DNA from: Salinispora fenicalii
GTDB taxonomy: Bacteria > Actinomycetota > Actinomycetes > Mycobacteriales > Micromonosporaceae
Direction: 5' to 3'
Assembly: GCF_000514815.1 (NCBI RefSeq)
Contig: NZ_AZWQ01000027.1
Location: 1 to 53,793, forward strand
DNA length: 53,793 nucleotides
Part shown: positions 43,140 to 50,176 of the stretch, in pieces
How the letters are laid out: the number at the start of each line of letters is the position of its first letter
Position numbering within the stretch: position 1 is the stretch's first letter
Notes under the pieces: model-generated
The model's input: only the letters and a program-made list of their open reading frames with translations
Told to the model about the DNA's origin: nothing
The model's database searches: none
Position numbers and translations under genes: made by a program

Positions 43140-44465
43140 CTATCGGGAAGCTGGCGGGTCGCGGTGCGCGGCGGGCAACCACTGCTCGCCGAGCGGCACC
43201 GGCCCCTCACTCCGCCCCGTCGTCCCACCGGGCGGGGCGGGCGGGTACCGGGGTGGGTCGTCCAACGCCGCCAGCACCGGCAGCGGCGCGGCGACCAGCA
43301 CGGCCACCAGGAGTGCACCGGCGAGCACCAGGAAGGCGGTGGCCAGGCCCAGCCACTCCACCAGCGGGCCGGCCAGCAGGTAACCGGCGGGCCCGGCGGC
43401 GTACGCGAACGAGGTCATCACCCCGACCACCCGGCCGCGGAGCCGTTCCGGGGTACGGGTCTGCATGGCGTAGTTGGCCAGCGGGTTGACCGGCCCGTAC
43501 GCGAGCCCGACCAGGCCGGCGAAGGCGAGCATCCCCGGGTATGGGGGCAGGAACGCGAGCCCGAGTAGGGCCAGGCCGGTGATCACGAGGGCGGCAGCCA
43601 TCAGGGTCCGGCGGCGGACAAACCGACCGGCCGCCGACGAGCCAAGCGCACCCGCCACGGCTCCGGCGCTCATCGCCATCAGGACGGTACCGAGCCGGGC
43701 GGGTTCTCCCTCGGCGACGAACCAGGCGGGCAGCAGCACTCCCTCGACCGGCAGGTAGAGCGCGACCAGCGCCATCGTGATCAGGGAGAGGGTGCGCAGC
43801 AGTGGGTCCCGCCAGACGAAGCCCAGCCCTTCCTGAGTGCCCCGCCACAGGCCGTTGGGGGGCCGGTCGGGTCGGCCTGCGCCGGGCAGTCGGACGGCCG
43901 CGACCAGGAGGACCGACAGCGCGAAGCCGGCGGCGGTGACCCAGAACGTCGCCTCCGGGCCGACCGTGGCGATGAGCAGGCCGCCGATTCCGGGGCCGAT
44001 CAGGAAGGCCAGCCCGAAGATCGCTTCGTGTACGCCGTTCGCCCGTTCGATCCGCCAGCCGGCGGCCTGCGCGGCGGCGGGCAGCAGCGTCTCGCGGGCG
44101 GTCATCCCGGCCGGGTCGAAGACCGCACCGAGGACGGCGAGCGCGACGATCCAGCCGAGGTTCAGCCCGATCAGGGTGTCGACGAGGGGAATGGCGGCGA
44201 CCGAGACGGCGGAGAGGGCGTCGGAGACCAGCGCGGTACGGCGACGCCCGAGCAGGTCAACGACCGTGCCGGAGAAGAGGCTGGACAGCAGGAGCGGTAG
44301 TCCGCTGGCGGCGGCCACCACACCGGCTGCGGTGGCGCTGCCGGTGCGTTCCAGGACCAGCCAGGGTAGCGCCACGATAGCCACGCCGTTGCCGGTGGCC
44401 GAGAGGAGTGTCGCCGCTTCGACCAGCAGCAACGGTGTCCGCCGGCGGTGTTCGGTTCGAGTCAT
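43140..44465 (-). CDS. MFS exporter (EntS/MFS_3-type)
   Basis: The product is 441 aa. ATG 44465 (MTRTEHRRRTPLLLVEAATL) is chosen over a longer frame without a ribosome binding site. About 12 helices are visible. The loop 2-3 motif is SGTVVDLLGRRRTALVSDAL, and the second half contains AMSAGAVAGALGSSAAGRFVRRRTLM and GLAYGPVNPLANYAMQTRTPERLRGRVVGV, typical of the MFS_3 efflux group that includes siderophore and macrolide exporters. The substrate is unknown. It converges on purD with only 32 bp between the stops. Confidence 0.92.
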   Translation of the reverse strand: MTRTEHRRRTPLLLVEAATLLSATGNGVAIVALPWLVLERTGSATAAGVVAAASGLPLLLSSLFSGTVVDLLGRRRTALVSDALSAVSVAAIPLVDTLIGLNLGWIVALAVLGAVFDPAGMTARETLLPAAAQAAGWRIERANGVHEAIFGLAFLIGPGIGGLLIATVGPEATFWVTAAGFALSVLLVAAVRLPGAGRPDRPPNGLWRGTQEGLGFVWRDPLLRTLSLITMALVALYLPVEGVLLPAWFVAEGEPARLGTVLMAMSAGAVAGALGSSAAGRFVRRRTLMAAALVITGLALLGLAFLPPYPGMLAFAGLVGLAYGPVNPLANYAMQTRTPERLRGRVVGVMTSFAYAAGPAGYLLAGPLVEWLGLATAFLVLAGALLVAVLVAAPLPVLAALDDPPRYPPAPPGGTTGRSEGPVPLGEQWLPAAHRDPPASR

Positions 44466-44604
44466 ACGAAGATCATCGTAGCCAGTCCGTCGGGACTGGC
44501 AGCGGCGGATCGCAGTGTTGGCGGGTCCGATCGGCGGCGAACGGCCGGCCATGGGAACTCGGGTTGCGGTCACCCTCGAGTGCGGCGCGCCGGGTGGCCG
44601 CACC

Positions 44605-44658
44605 CGGGCCCGGGGAGCAATCCGGGCCCGGGGAGCAATCCGAGCCCGTGGGGTGGCC
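44605..44658. repeat. 18-bp tandem repeat, 2 exact and 1 partial copy
   Basis: CGGGCCCGGGGAGCAATC occurs at 44605-44622 and 44623-44640, then a degenerate third copy at 44641-44658. It lies in the 210-bp gap between the MFS start and the acyl-CoA dehydrogenase stop; I see no gene there. Confidence 0.9.
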
Positions 44659-44675
44659 GGAGAGCCCGCCGCGGG

Positions 44676-45890
44676 TCAGCGGATCTGGACGCCGGAGATG
44701 GCGCGGGCGACGACGAGCCGCTGGATCTCGGAGGTGCCCTCGAAGATGGTGTAGATCTTGGCGTCTCGGTACCACCGCTCGACCGGGTGGTCGCGGAGGA
44801 AGCCGGCACCGCCGAGCAACTGCACCGCCTTCTCGGTCGCGCGGACCGCGACCTCACTGGCCTTCAGCTTGGACATCGAGCCCTCGCCGGCGGTGAAGGT
44901 CCGGTTGTTGCGCCCCATCCAGGAGGCGCGCCAGACCAGCAGTCGGGCTGCGTCGATCTCCATCTTCATGTCGGCCAGCGCGAACGCCACCGCCTGGTTT
45001 TCGATGATCGGTCGCCCGAACTGGACCCGTTCCTTCGCGTAGTCCAGCGCGTACTCGTAGGCGGCCCGGGCTACCCCGATCGCCTGCGCGCCGACGGTCG
45101 GCCGGGAGAGCTCGAACGTACGCATCGCCGCCTGGGAGGCGGCTCGTCGGCCGGAGCGGGCCCGGGCGAGCCGTTCGTCCAGCGCCTCCTTGCCGCCGAG
45201 TAGGCAGCGGCCGGGTACGCGGACCTCGTCGAGGAAGACGTCGGCGGTGTGCGACGCGCGTAGGCCCAGCTTGCGGAGCTTGCGGGTCGCGGCGAGCCCG
45301 GGGGTGCCCGGGGGTACGACGAACGCCGCCTGTCCACGGGAGCCGAGTTCCGGGTCGACCGAGGCGGTGACCACGTGCACGCCGGCGATTCCGCCGTTGG
45401 TCGCGTACGACTTCTGGCCGTTCAACACCCACTCGTCTGCGGCCTCGTCATAGACCGCGCGGGTGCGCATCGCGCCGACATCGGAGCCAGCCTCGGGTTC
45501 GCTGGTGCAGAACGCCGCCACGGCGGGGGAGTCGAGGTCGCCGAAGCACTGCGGCACCCACTCCATCAGCTGCTCCGGCGTGCCGGTGCCGTAGATGGCG
45601 GCCACGGCGAGGCCGGTGCCGAAGATGCTCAGGCCGATGCCGGAGTCGCCCCAGAAAAGTTCTTCACAGGCGATCGGCAGGGAGAGACCGCTGGGGTCGC
45701 CCCAGCAGGTCGCGAGGAATTCGAAGCCGTAGAGGCCGACCTTGGCCGCTTCTTGAATGATCGGCCACGGGGTCTCCTCCCGCGCGTCCCACTCAGCTGC
45801 GGCTGGGCGGACGACCTCGCTGGCGAAGCCGTGCACCCAGTCACGAAGGTCTCGCTGCTCTTCGGTCAGATCGAGCGAGAACTCGGCCAC
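44676..45890 (-). CDS. Acyl-CoA dehydrogenase
   Basis: The product is 404 aa from GTG 45890, 2 bp after the SCP2 stop. FAD-binding and fold blocks are AAFCTSEPEAGSDVGAMRTRA, WVLNGQKSYATNGGIAGV, and VGAQAIGVARAAYEYALDYAKERVQFGRPI. The catalytic base Glu384 is in IYTIFEGTSEIQR. It oxidises acyl-CoA to enoyl-CoA, passing electrons to ETF. It resembles FadE-type enzymes of beta-oxidation. It and SCP2 form one leftward unit controlled by the TetR operator at 46369. Confidence 0.95.
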   Translation of the reverse strand: MAEFSLDLTEEQRDLRDWVHGFASEVVRPAAAEWDAREETPWPIIQEAAKVGLYGFEFLATCWGDPSGLSLPIACEELFWGDSGIGLSIFGTGLAVAAIYGTGTPEQLMEWVPQCFGDLDSPAVAAFCTSEPEAGSDVGAMRTRAVYDEAADEWVLNGQKSYATNGGIAGVHVVTASVDPELGSRGQAAFVVPPGTPGLAATRKLRKLGLRASHTADVFLDEVRVPGRCLLGGKEALDERLARARSGRRAASQAAMRTFELSRPTVGAQAIGVARAAYEYALDYAKERVQFGRPIIENQAVAFALADMKMEIDAARLLVWRASWMGRNNRTFTAGEGSMSKLKASEVAVRATEKAVQLLGGAGFLRDHPVERWYRDAKIYTIFEGTSEIQRLVVARAISGVQIR

Positions 45891-45892
45891 TG

Positions 45893-46345
45893 TCAGGCCT
45901 TGGGAATGTCGAAGAGGTTCGCGATGTTGGCGGCCAACCCCAGATCGCCCTTGGCCTTCAGCTTGCCGCTCATGAACATCATGACCGGGTTGGCGCCGCC
46001 GGAGACGGTCTTGAGGAACTCCACCGGGCCCAGGGTGAGGCTCAGCTTCGGGTCCTGCTGGGAGGTCTGGTTGACAGTACAGGCGCCGTCGGCGATGACC
46101 ACCTCGTAGGTGTCGGTGCCGCCGTCGGCGCCGCCGGTGATGTTCCAGTGGATGACCGTGTTGGTCGAGCCCGCCCGATCGGCGCGGAAGAGCTGCGGCA
46201 TCCGGCCGAAGACCTCGTCGAGCACCTTGCCGCGGAGGTCACCCGACATCACCTCGGCGATTTTGGCATCGGGGGTGGACTTGACCAGCTGCGCGAACTC
46301 CTTGGGGCCGACGTTGGCGAAGTTGGCCGGGTCGAAGTCAGTCAT
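45893..46345 (-). CDS. SCP2 sterol-binding domain protein
   Basis: The product is 150 aa. ATG 46345 (MTDFDPANFANVGPKEF) follows GGAAGGTGTCCC; a GTG at 46354 is too close to the ribosome binding site. The SCP2 fold is recognised by VIHWNITGGADGGTDTYEVVIADGACTV, PKLSLTLGPVEFLKTVSGG and NPVMMFMSGKLKAKGDLGLAANIANLF. SCP2 domains bind hydrophobic lipids or acyl-CoA and often accompany acyl-CoA dehydrogenases as carriers. It starts the leftward unit and diverges from the TetR gene across the shared operator. Confidence 0.93.
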   Translation of the reverse strand: MTDFDPANFANVGPKEFAQLVKSTPDAKIAEVMSGDLRGKVLDEVFGRMPQLFRADRAGSTNTVIHWNITGGADGGTDTYEVVIADGACTVNQTSQQDPKLSLTLGPVEFLKTVSGGANPVMMFMSGKLKAKGDLGLAANIANLFDIPKA

Positions 46346-46368
46346 GTGGGACACCTTCCGGGAATTGA

Positions 46369-46399
46369 CTACTCGCGCGTAACCCTACGCACGAGTAGG
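46369..46399. promoter_or_regulatory. TetR operator between SCP2 and tetR
   Basis: CTACTCG (46369-46375) and CGAGTAG (46392-46398) frame an inner dyad GCGTA...TACGC, giving a ~30-bp palindrome with one mismatched pair. The right half contains CCTAC-GCA-CGAGTAGG (46384-46399), which recurs at 50131. It ends 1 bp before the TetR start. Confidence 0.82.
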
Positions 46400-46400
46400 T

Positions 46401-47069
46401 ATGCTCGCAAGGGTGTCCAGTACCCCCACCTTCCGCCGTCTGCCCCGAGCCGTCCGCGAGCAACAGATGCTCGATGCCGCAGTCAAGGTCTTCTCTCGGC
46501 GGGGCTACCACGGGGCCAGCATGGATGAGATCGCCGACGACGCCGGCATCTCCAAGCCAATGGTCTACGCGTACCTGGGCACCAAGGAGGAGCTCTTCGT
46601 CGCCTGCCTGCACCGCGAGGGAACCCGGATGATGCAGGCCATCGCCGACGTCGTCGCCCCCGACCTGTCGGCCGACGAGCGGCTCTGGCGGAGTCTGCAA
46701 GCCTTCCTCGGCTTCGTCGGTGCCCACCGCGACGGCTGGGCGGTGCTCTACCGGCAGGCCCGGGGCGAGCAGCCTTTCGCCGGGGAGCTCACCGCCCTGC
46801 GGCGGCGGATCGTCGAGGTGGTCGCCGGGATGCTCGAGCACACCCTGCGCAGCGAGGGGCGCGAGGTGACCGAGACCGACCTGGAAGTCGTTGCGTACGC
46901 CCTGGTCGGCGCGACCGAGTCAGTCGCCGACTGGCTAGTCGACCACCCGGAGGCGGACCCGGAGCAGACCGCCACCCGGATGATGAACGTCGCCTGGGTC
47001 GGCGCTGCCCAACTGCTCGCCGGGATTAGCTGGCGCCCGCCCGCCCGGCGGGGAGAAGCCTCCTCCTGA
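46401..47069 (+). CDS. TetR-family regulator of the fatty-acid locus
   Basis: The product is 222 aa from ATG 46401, 1 bp after the operator; the transcript may be leaderless (a GTG at 46413 is the alternative). The helix-turn-helix is clear: AAVKVFSRRGYHGASMDEIADDAGISKPMVYAYLGTKEELFVACL. The C-terminal ligand domain is helical (VVAGMLEHTLRSEGREVTETDLEVV ... ATESVADWLVDHPEADPEQTATRMM). The ligand is probably an acyl-CoA, judged from the neighbours. It should repress itself, SCP2-acyl-CoA dehydrogenase and, through the matching site at 50131, the FabG/MaoC and FadA genes. Confidence 0.93.
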   Translation: MLARVSSTPTFRRLPRAVREQQMLDAAVKVFSRRGYHGASMDEIADDAGISKPMVYAYLGTKEELFVACLHREGTRMMQAIADVVAPDLSADERLWRSLQAFLGFVGAHRDGWAVLYRQARGEQPFAGELTALRRRIVEVVAGMLEHTLRSEGREVTETDLEVVAYALVGATESVADWLVDHPEADPEQTATRMMNVAWVGAAQLLAGISWRPPARRGEASS

Positions 47070-47100
47070 CGCGCCCTCCGGATCGCCATCGGGTCACTGA

Positions 47101-47192
47101 CAGGCGGCGTCACCGATCATCGGCGGGCAGTGTCACCGCCTACCAACGGGCGGTGTCATCGGTCATCGACGGGCAGCGTCACCGCTCACCGA
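47101..47192. repeat. 23-bp tandem repeat, four units
   Basis: Four consecutive 23-bp units start at 47101, 47124, 47147 and 47170 (consensus around CGGGCRGTGTCACCG), followed by a partial fifth from 47193. They fill the gap after the TetR gene and run into the 3' end of the DedA gene. Unit-to-unit identity is partial. They are contiguous without unique spacers, so this is not a CRISPR array. Confidence 0.85.
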
Positions 47193-47803
47193 CGGGCGGC
47201 CTCCCGGCGACGCGAGCGCCGGCGTAGTCGCCGTATCAACTCGAGCAGGCCGGTCACCGCGACCGACAGGGCCAGGCCAGCGAGCACGCCACGCAGCGGC
47301 TCCTGCTGGAACGCCAGCCCGCCGAAGTGGCCCAGCAGCACGCTGTACAGCGCCCAACTTCCCGCGCCGATCGCATCAAAGAGCAGGAATGACCGCAGTG
47401 GATAGCGCACCGCGCCCATCGTGAGGGTCACCGCCGTCCGTCCGCCGGGGAGGAAGCGGGCGGTGGTGAGGACAAACCCGCCCCGGCGATGCAACGCCCG
47501 ATGGGCCCACTCCGAACTGGCTCTCCGCCGGCTCTGCGCCGGAAATCTGGCCAGCCGGCGCGCGCCACCACCCCGTCCGATCACATACGAGGCGTGGTCG
47601 CCGGCCAGCGCGCCGAGGGCGGCGACGACCCAGATTCCCGCTAGTTCCGGCACATCGCCGCTGACCAGTACCGCTGCGGTGATCACCGCCGTCTCGGCCG
47701 GCACCATCGGGACGACCGCGTCGACTGCGGTGAGCGCGAACAGCAGCAGATACACCAGGGGTGAGGTGATCAGCTGCCGCAGCAGGTCGAGCGCGGACTC
47801 CAT
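47186..47803 (-). CDS. DedA-family membrane protein (second copy)
   Basis: The product is 205 aa. ATG 47803 (MESALDLLRQLITSPL) is taken as the start although GAGGAG lies directly before it; longer upstream codons run into the MaoC gene. Family blocks are PMVPAETAVITAAVLVSG, GDHASYVIGRGGG, and the Arg-containing motif LTTARFLPGGRTAVTLTMGAVRYP. The C-terminus is very Arg-rich (RRLRRRSRRREAARR) and is partly encoded by the tandem repeat. DedA proteins are putative lipid flippases; its place amid lipid genes fits this. Confidence 0.85.
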   Translation of the reverse strand: MESALDLLRQLITSPLVYLLLFALTAVDAVVPMVPAETAVITAAVLVSGDVPELAGIWVVAALGALAGDHASYVIGRGGGARRLARFPAQSRRRASSEWAHRALHRRGGFVLTTARFLPGGRTAVTLTMGAVRYPLRSFLLFDAIGAGSWALYSVLLGHFGGLAFQQEPLRGVLAGLALSVAVTGLLELIRRLRRRSRRREAARR

Positions 47804-47825
47804 CTCCTCATGCTCGGGGTGCCGG

Positions 47826-47872
47826 AATGGAAAGGGGGCCCTTCCGCCACAAAAGGCAGGATAAGGGGTGCC
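47826..47872. repeat. GGGCCC-containing intergenic repeat-like element
   Basis: The stretch contains GGAAAGGGGGCCCTTCC, a near-palindrome, then CACAAAAGGCAGGAT and AAGGGGTGCCCT. I recall many dispersed intergenic copies of similar AAGGGGCCCTT elements in Micromonosporaceae genomes. It lies between the MaoC stop codon and the DedA start and could act as a terminator. Confidence 0.45.
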
Positions 47873-47873
47873 C

Positions 47874-48767
47874 TCACTGCTCCCGGAGCGTGCCGAAGAG
47901 GTGGGGGCGGTCCCGCAGGTCGCGCAGCGCGAAGTCGCCCGCCGAGGTACTGCCGAAGGCGGCAGTGCTCGGCAACGGCACCGGCAGCTTGAACGCCACG
48001 TCAACGGTGTACGCATCCGGCAGCCGTGGCTCCAGCGCGGCCAGGCAGCGGGCCTTGCTCCACATGCCGTGCGCGATCGGGCGCCGGAAGCCGAAGAGCC
48101 GCGCGCCGAGCTGGGAGGTGTGGATCGGGTTGTGGTCGCCGGAGACCCGGGCGTACGCGGGCCCAAGCTGGCGCTCGACGCGCCAGTGCGCCCAGGCGCG
48201 CGGCGCCGGGGGCCGGTCACCCCGGTTGGCTCGTTCGCCATCGCCGGATGTCTGCTCCCGGCCCAGGTAGGTGGAGACACCACGCCAGACCTCCTCGTCG
48301 CCGACGGCACCCACCAGCACCACGTCGATCTGCCGGCCCCGGTCGTGCGGGCGCAGGTTCGTCGCGTACGCGACGAAGTCGAGCGTCTCGGCGGCGTCGA
48401 TCGGGCGGTGGACAGTGATCCGGTTGCCGACGTGGACCACTCCGGCGAGCGGGATCGGGAAGTCCGGTGCGGTCATCAGGCGCAGCGCCAGTGGGAAGCC
48501 CAGGACGTGCGGGAACGTCGCCGGCAGCCGGTCGGTGAGTCGGAATCCGCAGACCCGGTCGTAGTCGGCGAGACGCCCCCGGTCGATGGCGATTCCGGCC
48601 ACCCCCAACTCGACCGCCGGGGGCTGCTCGGCCCGGCGGGACCCGGTCCCGGGCAGTGCGCCGAGCAGTGCCCGGCGGTAGAGCGCGCCGACCGTCGGCA
48701 GCGTCGCCAGCTGGATCCGGGACCGGGTGGTCTGCCCGGCGTCGGACGGCTCCTGCGGGCCTCCCAT
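47874..48767 (-). CDS. MaoC-type 3-hydroxyacyl-thioester dehydratase (HtdX-like)
   Basis: The product is 297 aa. ATG 48767 overlaps the FabG stop (TGATG); GTG 48770 is an alternative. The first half is a degenerate hot-dog domain (YRRALLGALPGTGSR and a RLTDRLPATFPHVLGFPLALRLM segment). The second half has the hydratase-2 motif YARVSGDHNPIHTSQLGARLFGFRRPIAHGM with catalytic Asp and His. It would hydrate or dehydrate 3-hydroxyacyl thioesters between the FabG and FadA steps. Mycobacteria carry the same fabG4-htdX-fadA2 order. Confidence 0.93.
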   Translation of the reverse strand: MGGPQEPSDAGQTTRSRIQLATLPTVGALYRRALLGALPGTGSRRAEQPPAVELGVAGIAIDRGRLADYDRVCGFRLTDRLPATFPHVLGFPLALRLMTAPDFPIPLAGVVHVGNRITVHRPIDAAETLDFVAYATNLRPHDRGRQIDVVLVGAVGDEEVWRGVSTYLGREQTSGDGERANRGDRPPAPRAWAHWRVERQLGPAYARVSGDHNPIHTSQLGARLFGFRRPIAHGMWSKARCLAALEPRLPDAYTVDVAFKLPVPLPSTAAFGSTSAGDFALRDLRDRPHLFGTLREQ

Positions 48768-50122
48768 CACGCCCCCAGCAGACTCTGGCCGCAGACCCGG
48801 ACCACGTTGCCGCTGACCGCGCCGGTGGCCGGCCAGGCCAGCCAGCCGATCGTCTCGGCGACATCCACCGGCAGGCCACCCTGGGCGAGGCTGTTCATCC
48901 GCCGGCCGGCCTCCCGCAGCACCAGCGGGATCCGGGCGGTCAGTCGGGTCTCGATGAACCCGGGGGCGACCGCGTTGACGCTGATGCCGCGTTCGGCCAG
49001 CGCCGGGGCGAGCGACTCGACCAGACCGATCACGCCGGCCTTGCTGGTGGCGTAGTTGGTCTGCCCCCGGTTGCCGGCGATTCCGGCGATCGAGGAGACC
49101 GAGACGATCCGACCCCCGGCCGGGATCAACTCGCGTTCCAGCAGGAGGTCGTTGATTCGTTCCTGGCTGGAGAGGTTGACATCGATCACCTGGTCCCACC
49201 GGTCAACGTCCATCCGACCGAGGGTCCGGTCCCGGGTGATGCCCGCGTTGTGTACCACCACGTCAACCCGGCCGTGGCGGGCGGAGAGGTGATCGGCCAG
49301 CCGGGCCGGGGCGTCCGGTGCGGTGAGGTCGAGCTGCACGGCGGTGGCGCCGATGTCGTTGGCCACAGTGGCCAGCTCGTCGCCGGCGGCCGGGATGTCC
49401 AGGGCGACCACCTCGGCGCCGTCTCGGGCCAGGACCCGGGCCAGCGCCGCGCCGATTCCCCGCGCCGCACCGGTGACCAGCACCACCTGGCCGTCCAGCG
49501 GGCGGTCCCAGTCCGTCGGGAGCGCGGCTTGCCCGGCACCGATCTGGATCACCTGGCCGGAGACGTACGCGGAGCGCCCGGAGAGCAGGAAGCGGAGCGT
49601 GGCCTCAAGGCTGGTCGCGGTGCCCGGGTCGGCGGCGTCGGTCACGTAGACCAGCTGGGCGGTGACACCCCGGCCGAACTCCTTGCCGATGCTGCGGGTC
49701 AACCCTTCGAGCGCCCGCTGCGCGGTGGCCTCCCGAGGTGTGGAGCACTCGGCGGGCGGGGTGCCGACTACGATCACCCGGCCGCTGGGCAGCACCGAGC
49801 GGGCGTGCGGGTGGAGACAGTCGTAGAGCTGGCGCAGCGCGGTCGAGTCGGTGATGCCGGTGGCGTCGTAGACGAGAGCGCCGAGGCGGGCCCCGGGAGC
49901 GACATCGGCCGGGTCCCGGAGTTCGACGCCGGCGGCGGTCAGGAGTTTGCCGATGCTGCCGGCGAGCCGGCCACCGGCGGCGGCACCGAGCAGGACCGGT
50001 CCGGGGATGAGGGGGTCACCGCTCCGGTACCGGCGAAGTTGCGGCGGGTCGGGCAGCCCGAGGCGCTTGACCAGCCCCCGGCCGACCCCTGATTGGACGA
50101 AGCTCGCGTACCTGTCGGTCAT
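48767..50122 (-). CDS. High-molecular-weight 3-oxoacyl reductase (FabG4-like)
   Basis: The product is 451 aa, about twice a normal FabG (~245 aa). ATG 50122 (MTDRYASFVQSGVGRGLV). The N-terminal ~200 residues are a flavodoxin-like/degenerate SDR domain without catalytic residues. The C-terminal ~245 residues are a full SDR: VTGAARGIGAALARVLARDG, NNAGITR-like HNAGITRDRTLGR, SVSSIAG and YATSKAGVIGL. This is the layout of mycobacterial FabG4 (Rv0242c). It reduces 3-oxoacyl-CoA with NADH. It is co-transcribed with the MaoC gene and diverges from the FadA gene. Confidence 0.95.
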   Translation of the reverse strand: MTDRYASFVQSGVGRGLVKRLGLPDPPQLRRYRSGDPLIPGPVLLGAAAGGRLAGSIGKLLTAAGVELRDPADVAPGARLGALVYDATGITDSTALRQLYDCLHPHARSVLPSGRVIVVGTPPAECSTPREATAQRALEGLTRSIGKEFGRGVTAQLVYVTDAADPGTATSLEATLRFLLSGRSAYVSGQVIQIGAGQAALPTDWDRPLDGQVVLVTGAARGIGAALARVLARDGAEVVALDIPAAGDELATVANDIGATAVQLDLTAPDAPARLADHLSARHGRVDVVVHNAGITRDRTLGRMDVDRWDQVIDVNLSSQERINDLLLERELIPAGGRIVSVSSIAGIAGNRGQTNYATSKAGVIGLVESLAPALAERGISVNAVAPGFIETRLTARIPLVLREAGRRMNSLAQGGLPVDVAETIGWLAWPATGAVSGNVVRVCGQSLLGA

Positions 50123-50125
50123 AGG

Positions 50126-50146
50126 CGTAGCCTACTGGCGAGTAGG
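50126..50146. promoter_or_regulatory. Second copy of the TetR operator
   Basis: CCTAC-TGG-CGAGTAGG at 50131-50146 matches the site at 46384-46399 in 13 of 16 positions. GCGTA (50126-50130) precedes it, as GCGTA does at the first site. It lies in the 54-bp gap between the FabG4-like and FadA-like starts. Confidence 0.82.
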
Positions 50147-50176
50147 TTGAGAGCAACCCCAGAGGAGGCGGGAAAC

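Noticed and set aside
44455..44480. tRNA T-arm-like GGTTCGAGTC
   Set aside because: No acceptor, D or anticodon arms surround it; it lies at the MFS start.
45375..46109. Plus-strand open frame of 244 codons
   Set aside because: It lies opposite acyl-CoA dehydrogenase and SCP2, both of which have clear family motifs.
47101..47192. CRISPR array
   Set aside because: The units are 23 bp and contiguous without unique spacers, and no cas genes are near.
48768..49199. N-terminal extension of the MaoC gene
   Set aside because: It overlaps the FabG4-like coding region in another frame and has low-complexity Arg/Gly composition.
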